This document shows, piece by piece, positions 52,260-59,600 of a DNA stretch of 64,000 nt. Both the position numbers and the translations under genes were made by a program. Position 1 is the stretch's first letter. The number at the start of each line of letters is the position of its first letter. The DNA comes from Candidatus Uabimicrobium amorphum (GTDB taxonomy: Bacteria > Planctomycetota > Uabimicrobiia > Uabimicrobiales > Uabimicrobiaceae), in NCBI RefSeq assembly GCF_009002475.1, contig NZ_AP019860.1, positions 5,052,001 to 5,116,000 of the forward strand, written 5' to 3'. The notes beneath the pieces are model-generated. The model saw only the letters and a program-made list of their open reading frames with translations. It ran no database searches and was not told the DNA's origin.

Positions 52260-53978
52260 TTATCCTTGCAATGCGTTTATATCATGGATTGACCAAATAC
52301 GTGGATTTTTGATTGTGCGATACCCTGTTGTTTGGTAGCACATTTCACTGATGGTTTCTAAGTATTCACGCAATTCGTGCATAAATACAATTTCGTCTGT
52401 GTCCATTTGCCGTGCGGAGACAATAGGGTCCATATCTTTTTCGATACGGGCCTGAACATCCGCCATGCCCTTTTCTATTTTGGCGCGTTCTTCAGGGTCA
52501 GATGTCGCAATTTCAAAATTATCGTCCAAACGTGTATTGTAAGTTGCAATGGCCAATGTTTTGCCATCCATTACCGACAAGCGCGTGATGGGCGTAGATA
52601 TTTGTAACACGGGATCGTATGGGGCACCTGCTAAGGCATAATAACCCGCTCCGGAAGCTTTGCGTAGCAAAACGGTAATCATCGGAACTTCGTTGTTAGA
52701 GTTGGTGTATAGCAAGTTGGATCCATATCCAAGGAGTCCTTGTTTTTCGGCTTCGGCACCAATGTCAAATCCCGATATATCTTGCAGCCAAATAATCGGT
52801 ATACCATCGGAGTTGCATGCACGCGAAAAGGCCGAAATTTTGGCAATACCTTGTTGGTAGAGGATACTTCCTGGTCTTTTGCTTCCTGCTTGGGTGGGAT
52901 GGTCGGTTAGGTATATATTGTTGGCGATAAATCCCATGTACAAACCACCTATTTTTCCCACACCGCAAATCATTTCTTTGCCTACGTCAGGTAATATTTC
53001 CCAAAACAAACTATTGTCTACCAAACGTGCGATGACTTGTCGCATGTCGTATGCTATGCGGTAATCTTTGGGGAATAGACCTTGTAACTCAGTTGCCGGA
53101 AATAGAGGGTTTGCCGCTTGTCCTCCGTATCGGTAGTAATCTGCTGCAGAGGAAGGTAGTTTTTGTATTTCACGTCGGATGTTTTCTAGTAGCGTTTCAT
53201 CGTTGGGGCAACGGTAATCGGCACAGTTAGATATATGTACGTGAACGTCGGGTCCTCCGATGCCTAGAGAGGTCATTTTTTGGCTTTTTGCTCCCTTGAT
53301 GAGTGCCGCTCCGGCGATGACCATGTATGCTTGTTCGGTCATATACACGATGTCGCTGATAATGGGCATATAGCCTCCACCAGCAATACAATCGCCAAAA
53401 ACGCCGGTAATTTGAGGAACCTGGTGACTACTCAGCAGGCTATTCATTTTGAAAATATGTCCCGCTCCGGTAAAACCTGGAAACGATTTGGACTGTTCGG
53501 GAAGATACAATCCGCTACAATCCACGAGATAGACAACAGGTATACGTAGTTTTAGTGCGATTTTTTGTGCACGTTGTATTTTTTCGGGCGTTTGTGGCCA
53601 CCAAGCGCCGGAGGCAACTGTGTTGTCGTTGGCGATTACGACTACGTATTTGTTGGCTACGCGAACGAAAGCAGTGATGACACCTGCTCCGGGAGAAGTA
53701 CGCCCGTCAAAATCATAGCCGTAGTTGACAAAGGTACCGATGGGAAATACTTTAGAACCTGGATCTTTGAGTTGTTCGATGCGCTCCCACGCTGTGAGTT
53801 TCTTTTTTTTATGTATGCGCTCAACATACTTTTCTCCCCAACCCGAAAATACCTCTTGCCTTTTTGCTGTGTAGTCTTTTTCCAGTTCTACCATGTGGTC
53901 TTTATTTTCTTGAAAGACCTGGGAAGAAGTAAATTTTTCAATAGGAGATCCAAGGCGTTTTAGTAATACTCTAGCCAT
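52260..53978 (-). CDS. Acyl-CoA carboxylase carboxyltransferase subunit
   Basis: A 572-residue carboxyltransferase with both crotonase-like halves on one chain: KLTAWERIEQLKDPGSKVFP, VIANDNTVASGAWWPQTPEK, GVFGDCIAGGGYMPIISDIV, then RPGSILYQQGIAKISAFSRA, WLQDISGFDIGAEAEKQG, RKASGAGYYALAG. It moves CO2 from biotin to an acyl-CoA (propionyl, acetyl, methylcrotonyl, or glutaconyl-CoA in the decarboxylase relatives); the specificity cannot be read here. Start 53978 has AAGGA six bases upstream; the longer frame from 54032 does not. It forms a two-gene unit with the biotin carrier. Confidence 0.9.
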   Translation of the reverse strand: MARVLLKRLGSPIEKFTSSQVFQENKDHMVELEKDYTAKRQEVFSGWGEKYVERIHKKKKLTAWERIEQLKDPGSKVFPIGTFVNYGYDFDGRTSPGAGVITAFVRVANKYVVVIANDNTVASGAWWPQTPEKIQRAQKIALKLRIPVVYLVDCSGLYLPEQSKSFPGFTGAGHIFKMNSLLSSHQVPQITGVFGDCIAGGGYMPIISDIVYMTEQAYMVIAGAALIKGAKSQKMTSLGIGGPDVHVHISNCADYRCPNDETLLENIRREIQKLPSSAADYYRYGGQAANPLFPATELQGLFPKDYRIAYDMRQVIARLVDNSLFWEILPDVGKEMICGVGKIGGLYMGFIANNIYLTDHPTQAGSKRPGSILYQQGIAKISAFSRACNSDGIPIIWLQDISGFDIGAEAEKQGLLGYGSNLLYTNSNNEVPMITVLLRKASGAGYYALAGAPYDPVLQISTPITRLSVMDGKTLAIATYNTRLDDNFEIATSDPEERAKIEKGMADVQARIEKDMDPIVSARQMDTDEIVFMHELREYLETISEMCYQTTGYRTIKNPRIWSIHDINALQG

Positions 53979-54044
53979 AATTTTTCCTTGAAGTGAATAA
54001 GTGAAGAGATTGATTGGAGGGAATACCTCCATATTATTTTGAGG

Positions 54045-54095
54045 AAAAAAAGTGAAGTTTGAACTAGTTATCTAGTATTCAAACTTCACTTTTTT
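54045..54095 (-). terminator. Terminator of tmRNA
   Basis: An 18-bp inverted repeat (AAAAAAGTGAAGTTTGAA and its complement) immediately after the tmRNA 3' end, with a T-run on the minus strand. Confidence 0.85.
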
Positions 54096-54102
54096 GTGAA
54101 AG

Positions 54103-54466
54103 TGGTGGAGGCGGTGGGATTTGAACCCACGTCCTGCGACAGTTTGACAAAAGCTTCTACGTTTGTAGTCTATTAATCAGTTTCGTGTATATTTTGCTAA
54201 TAGACAAACGCCATACACACTAGCCATCAAAAGTTTCGCTTTATTTTCCTCAGGCGTAAAAAATAAAACTATCTCGCTATTTTTTAAGCTACGACCGTAT
54301 CACGCAAGAAAGACACAGGAGCTGAAGGTTGCTTATTAAGCAGCCATTCTTAAAGGTGCGTTATTTTCTGCACTTAAATTTATTTCCAGGGTTTTACGAG
54401 GCCACCTGGAACCTCGAAACGCCACTCTCATCAGCACTTTGCCCAGTCGATACCATATTCGCCCCC
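54103..54466 (-). ncRNA. ssrA: tmRNA
   Basis: About 364 nt. The 5' end GGGGGCG pairs with CGCCTCC just before the 3' ACCA, forming the acceptor stem. The T-arm reads GGGTTCAAATCCC, and CCA is encoded. The tag frame reads GCA GAA AAT AAC GCA CCT TTA AGA ATG GCT GCT TAA, giving the peptide AENNAPLRMAA. Pseudoknot-like pairings follow (GCAACCTTCAGCTCCTGTG region). It rescues stalled ribosomes with SmpB, whose gene ends 12 bases upstream on the same strand. Confidence 0.97.
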
Positions 54467-54478
54467 GCTTGTAGAAAT

Positions 54479-54940
54479 CTAAAACTTAAACTTGCTAATT
54501 TCACGTTGCGCTTCGCGCTTTTTAAGGGTTTCTCTTTTGTCAGCAGTGTCTTTTCCTTTTCCAAGGCCAAGTTCTAATTTGGCGCGGCCATTTTTTAGAT
54601 AGACACTTACAGGTACTAAAGTAAAACCTCTTTGTTGCAATTTTGCTTTCAAACGCCGTATTTCACGTTTGTGCATTAAAAGTTTTCGCGGTCGTAATGG
54701 ATCGTGATTTGAATACCCACCTTTTTCGTAGGTTGAGATATTCATATTGAATAAAATAAGTTCTTCATTTTTATCTATCTTACAAAACGCATCTCCGATG
54801 TTGACCTTACTATTGCGGATGGATTTTATTTCCGTCCCCACAAGAGCAATTCCCACCTCAAACCTATCAAGAATGTGGTAGTTGTGAAATGCTTTTTTGT
54901 TTTTTAAGATGATTTTGATGTTTCCTTGTGCTTTTTTCAT
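54479..54940 (-). CDS. smpB: SsrA-binding protein SmpB
   Basis: A 153-residue protein of normal length. Motifs: NKKAFHNYHILDRFEVGIAL, GTEIKSIR, DAFCKI, HDPLRPRKLLMHKREI, LVPVSVYLKNGRAKLELGLG and a basic tail KGKDTADKRETLKKRE. It binds the tRNA-like part of tmRNA and mimics the anticodon arm during trans-translation. It lies 12 bases upstream of ssrA on the same strand, so the pair is probably co-transcribed and processed. Confidence 0.97.
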   Translation of the reverse strand: MKKAQGNIKIILKNKKAFHNYHILDRFEVGIALVGTEIKSIRNSKVNIGDAFCKIDKNEELILFNMNISTYEKGGYSNHDPLRPRKLLMHKREIRRLKAKLQQRGFTLVPVSVYLKNGRAKLELGLGKGKDTADKRETLKKREAQREISKFKF

Positions 54941-55093
54941 GTCGGACCTATTTTATACCAAATTAGTTTTAGTTTTGCCAAAGAGTACCATATTTACAAG
55001 AGGTTGTCAATATTTACTCCATGATAATCGCCATCTGTTGCGACGGGTGCCGAAATAAAAGACTTTCATTACGGTCAAGGTTATTTGATTTTT

Positions 55094-56347
55094 CTATTTA
55101 AATCGCTGTCTGTTTTGCAGTAACAGTTTTAGTTGGCGTACCTTTTCTTGGTTTCGCGGTACACCCAAGCCATTGCTGTGAATTTCGATTAAAAATGCAA
55201 TTGCTTCCGGCTCGCGATAGTTCGCTGCTTTCTCAAACCATTGCAAAGCCTTGATGTAATTTTTTGCTCCACCTTGTCCGTAAAAATGCATACGACCCAG
55301 GGCTGTCCATGCTTTGATAAAATTTCGATTTGCAGCGTTTAAAAACCATCGTTGGGCATTGGGGTAGTTTTTTTCTTTCAAATATAGATTACCCATCGCA
55401 TACATTGCGAAAGGATTTTGATTTTCTATGGCCTTATTAAACCAGTTTTTTGCTAAGGAAATATCATTGAGCGTTAGATGAATATTTCCCATTAGGAACA
55501 TGGAGTGCGGATCGTGCAATTCAATCCCTTTTTGTAACCAATTTTTTGCTTGTTGTATGTTTTTAGGAACAAATTGCCCATTCAAATGTAGATTGGCCAA
55601 GAAATGTATTGCCTGTAAATTGTCGAGATCTGCCGCCTGCTGGTAAAGTTCAATACCTTGTTGTGGATTAAATAGCGGACTTTGCCTCACAAAGTGATAT
55701 TGTGCAAGGTTTCCTATCGCAAGACCGTTATTGTTTTGCGCTGCGCGACGGAAGTAATGAATTGCCGTTTGTAGGTTTTGTGGCACTCCCTGTCCTGAGG
55801 AGTACATGGATCCAAGGCTTGTCAAGGCAGGAGCATAACCTTGCTGTTCAAGTTTTTCAAAAAGTTTTCGCGCAAGAGGCAAATTCTTACCGACACCTAA
55901 CCCCCAATAGTTCATAACGGCAATCGCAAAAATACTAAAATTGTCTTGGCGATTTAGTAAGCGGTCATATTGTGATTTTGCGATGGATTGGGCCAGTGAG
56001 ATATTTTGCATAATGCCTCTGCCTGAGTGCAGCATTCGTGCACGATGAAATAAATAGTGCGGATTTTGTTGGTCTATCTCGTAAGCTTGTTGGACTTTTT
56101 TCCATGAAACATACCAATTGCCATTGTTGTATGCACGAAGTGAATCTGCAAAATATTGTTGTTGCGACTGTGTCGTTGTTTTCGTGGGCGTTTTTTTTGC
56201 TGTTGTTTGTTTTGCATTTTCCGTTTTTGATGTTGTATTTCGATTTTCAGCACTTGGAATCGCCCACCACACAAATACTGGTAACAATATACCTACCACA
56301 AAAGAGCCAAGAACGGCCGGCAAATTTGTTCTTTTATCTTCATCCAT
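55094..56347 (-). CDS. Sel1-repeat protein with N-terminal TM anchor
   Basis: A 417-residue protein. One membrane helix lies at about 10-28 (VLGSFVVGILLPVFVWWAIP), followed by a Thr/Lys/Gln-rich linker. From about 70 to the end there are Sel1-like TPR repeats: GVGKNLPLARKLFEKLEQQG, GQGVPQNLQTAIHYFRRAAQ, GQGGAKNYIKALQWFEKAAN. Such repeats make scaffolds that bind proteins, often at the envelope. No enzymatic domain is seen. It stands alone on the minus strand. Confidence 0.85.
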   Translation of the reverse strand: MDEDKRTNLPAVLGSFVVGILLPVFVWWAIPSAENRNTTSKTENAKQTTAKKTPTKTTTQSQQQYFADSLRAYNNGNWYVSWKKVQQAYEIDQQNPHYLFHRARMLHSGRGIMQNISLAQSIAKSQYDRLLNRQDNFSIFAIAVMNYWGLGVGKNLPLARKLFEKLEQQGYAPALTSLGSMYSSGQGVPQNLQTAIHYFRRAAQNNNGLAIGNLAQYHFVRQSPLFNPQQGIELYQQAADLDNLQAIHFLANLHLNGQFVPKNIQQAKNWLQKGIELHDPHSMFLMGNIHLTLNDISLAKNWFNKAIENQNPFAMYAMGNLYLKEKNYPNAQRWFLNAANRNFIKAWTALGRMHFYGQGGAKNYIKALQWFEKAANYREPEAIAFLIEIHSNGLGVPRNQEKVRQLKLLLQNRQRFK

Positions 56348-56642
56348 AATACTACCATCCCAAACGTTAGTAACAATCTACTCAATAAGTTGCAAAGCAC
56401 AAAATCATACACTATACTATAATTTTCTATGGTACTATTTTAAACTTTTAAAAACTAGTGAAAAAACACTATGTGTCTGGATGAGCGAAATTTACACTAT
56501 TTTTTACTTGTCATTTTTGGCGTTTTACGCTAAATACATTCGGCACATATTTATTACGAATTCTATTTTGCTAGTAAAATGTTTCCAAAATGGAGTATAA
56601 TGTAGTGTCTATTTTGGAAATTGATGTATACCCTAATAGGAG

Positions 56643-59600
56643 ATGGCAAGATTTTTCTTGCTAGAAATGCTTATGGAAATGCATAGAAAATGCTCTTGTA
56701 AAGACTGGAGAGTTTATCCCGGAAAATACAAATTAGCAACTATGTTTGTCAGTACTTTACTACTGGCCGTAGTTGCTGGTGTTGTTTTTGTAGGGTGGAA
56801 GCTCGCAGGAGACATAGAGGCATTAAAAAATAATCCTTCTTTATCTACTCCGTGGGTAAAAGAAGCTTTAGGAGCACTTGTGGGATTGGTCGTTTTCTCA
56901 CTGTATGCGCTTTTTGTGTACAAGCTTCCTAAACACTTTAGTTCATGGGGAAAATCTATATGTCCGAAATGTGAAAAAGGTTACATTGTACGCCGCGGTG
57001 TAAATGCGGTAAAAGCAGTATTCTATTTCGCCGACAACTTTTTGTTTCGTGAAATTTTAGTGCCGATGTTTCGCACCATCACCTTTCAACATTTTTGGCG
57101 CAGCGGATATAAAACCTCTAAAGGGTTTATCTCCAAATTTTTTACCTTTATCTTGCAAATCTTTTTGTTTTTCGGGGCGATACCGTTTTTGATCTTCTTA
57201 CTTGGTCAGGATAATATCGTTGGTTTGGTGTGCGCAATAGCTGTACTGTTATACATCATGTATACCATTGTTGCACGGCGCAAATCCGAAGACTTGGACT
57301 ACCAAAAAAGTGTGGTTCTTTTGATGATACCGCTATACTACGTAAGTATGGTAGAACTATTTCGCTGGGCGTTTTTGTTTTCTCCCGAAGCAGTGATCTT
57401 AGTTCCGGATCGTTCTGATTTCCTTTTTCTTGGAATTCAAAACTTTATTCGCACACAGCTGTTTTTAGACTTACTAGACGCAGTAAATGTGGTAAATCTT
57501 GAGGTGAGTGGATATCTATTTTTGGGCGCCACTTTCTTAACGCGTTTGCTTTTGGACATTGCTGTGATTTCACTTCTTATTAAGGCAGGTGTAGAAAGTT
57601 ACCGCCGTACTTGGATTTATTACCATACCGGACGTCAAGTACAAGACGTAACCTCTAAAGAAGCCCTATTTGATTTGGAAAACTTAGTGGTTGTTGGTAA
57701 CCCGAGTAAAATAGAAGAAGTACGCCAAAAACTATCTGAGGTGATGCGTGTTTTGGGCTTGGTGAAACCATATGCCGAAAATGTACATCAAATGGACGAC
57801 TCAGAATCGCGTATTCAGGCGCAAGAATGCCTTAATCAACTCTCGGGAATTCATACAGAGTTACAAACGGAAAAAAGTTCCGCATCTACGTCGTGGTTAG
57901 GTAATGGTCTATCTGTTGTCTTTGTGGCGTTGTGGGGGTTCGCTTTTGTTTTGGGAATTCAATATTTTATTGACGAGATCATAAAAATTGAAATCAAAGA
58001 ACTCATGGAAAAAGCAGAGACGCAAGCCTTCCAACAAGATCCCATCGGTCGTCAACAATTATTTGACCGCGTCTTACAAAAAGATCCTAGTCATGAAGAA
58101 GCGATGTTGAAGTCTTCGGATAACTATTTAAAATTAGCGGAACTCAATGAGAGAGTATATAGTTATCAACAAGCGCAAGTGGATATCGACAATGCGTTCA
58201 AATATTTGCGCAAAATTGATAGAGACACAGCAAAAATTGAGGTGAATTTAAATCAAGCGGACAAGGGAAAGCTCGAAGAGAAGCGCCAAAAGCTCGTCGA
58301 TAAATCAGCAAAAGCATATACCATTCGCGGTCGTTTGTTCTTTTTGCAAAACGACATGGAGCGGGCTCTCGAAGAATTGCGCAAGCGCCCCACCCAGGAT
58401 ACGAGTAGAATGTTGTTTGATATTCAACTATACAACGCTTCCTCGTATCTATTTACTCCACAAGCACCTGAATATTTTGCTTTGGCATCTCAAGAGTTGG
58501 GATTTGATTTAGAATATGAATTCCTATACATCCAAACACTTCTACAAAGTATACATTCCGCGTATAAAAAAGACTTTTTAGAATTCATTACGCAGTTGCA
58601 ACCCATCGTTGAACAAAAACCGCAATCGTTCAATGAACTTTATCCCGCTTTTGCCAACGCCTTAGCACATGCTTTGGTGAGACAAGGTGAAAAAAATTAT
58701 GCGGCAGCTTCTAAGTTATTCAAAGAGGTATACAGTAATGAAGCTTACACCGGTAAGGCGAAATATAGCGCCCTACTTGGTATGGCCAACATGTACAATT
58801 TACGTGGTCAATTTGCCGATGCAAAAATAATATTGGACAGATTACTCGAAGATGCAAACGCTCCACAACTAGAAAAGAAAATTGCTCTTCTTGTCAAAGC
58901 TACTGCTTCCTTGCAACTCAACGAAAAAGAGCAAGCACATAAAAATATTCAGACAATTATCAGTGGCTACACGGATATTCGCGATCGATATCGCAAGCAA
59001 CTTTCAAATTATATCACGGGTCAGCTAAGCGCGGATGAGCTACTAGATGAAGCGCAGAGTTGGAACATTGGTATTTCAGAAAAACAACATACTCTTTGCT
59101 ACTATTACCTGGGCATGATGAAGTTGGTGGAGAAAAGATATGACGACGCGGCCATCTTTTTACGTCGATGTGTTCAACTAAACTTAAATTCAATGCCTGA
59201 AGTAATACAAGCAAAGCAAGAGTTAGAAAATTTGCAAATTCGTTTCGAAGGAAAGTCTTATCAATCCGAGTTGTTTTTTAACGATGTTTACCTTTCGCAT
59301 TTGAATAAACTCACACGTGAGCAGATTAAAAATAAAATTAACCCACAACATAAGACGATCGCCGCGTTAGAGTTTTTACTAAGCACCAAATATGATCGCG
59401 AAAAAGTGGCGGCCTTGACCTCTATTGCATCTCATGGTTCCCTTAGTGACGATGAGTTTCTACAGTTAATTACCAAGGCTTTACAAGAAGAAGATGCCGA
59501 TTTAAAAATAGCCGCTTTAGAAAACCTCAAAGTTCTTCCACGCGAAGCATCTTTGAAGATAAAGGATGCTGTTGTCGCTGAACTTGATAATGACAATGAA

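Noticed and set aside
54103..54190. tRNA gene suggested by the GGGTTCAAATCCC T-arm
   Set aside because: It is the 3' part of tmRNA; the partner acceptor strand and tag frame are about 360 bases away.
56118..56600. 160-codon plus-strand frame opposite the Sel1 gene
   Set aside because: It overlaps the start of a well-supported minus-strand gene and has Cys/Phe-rich composition without domain features.
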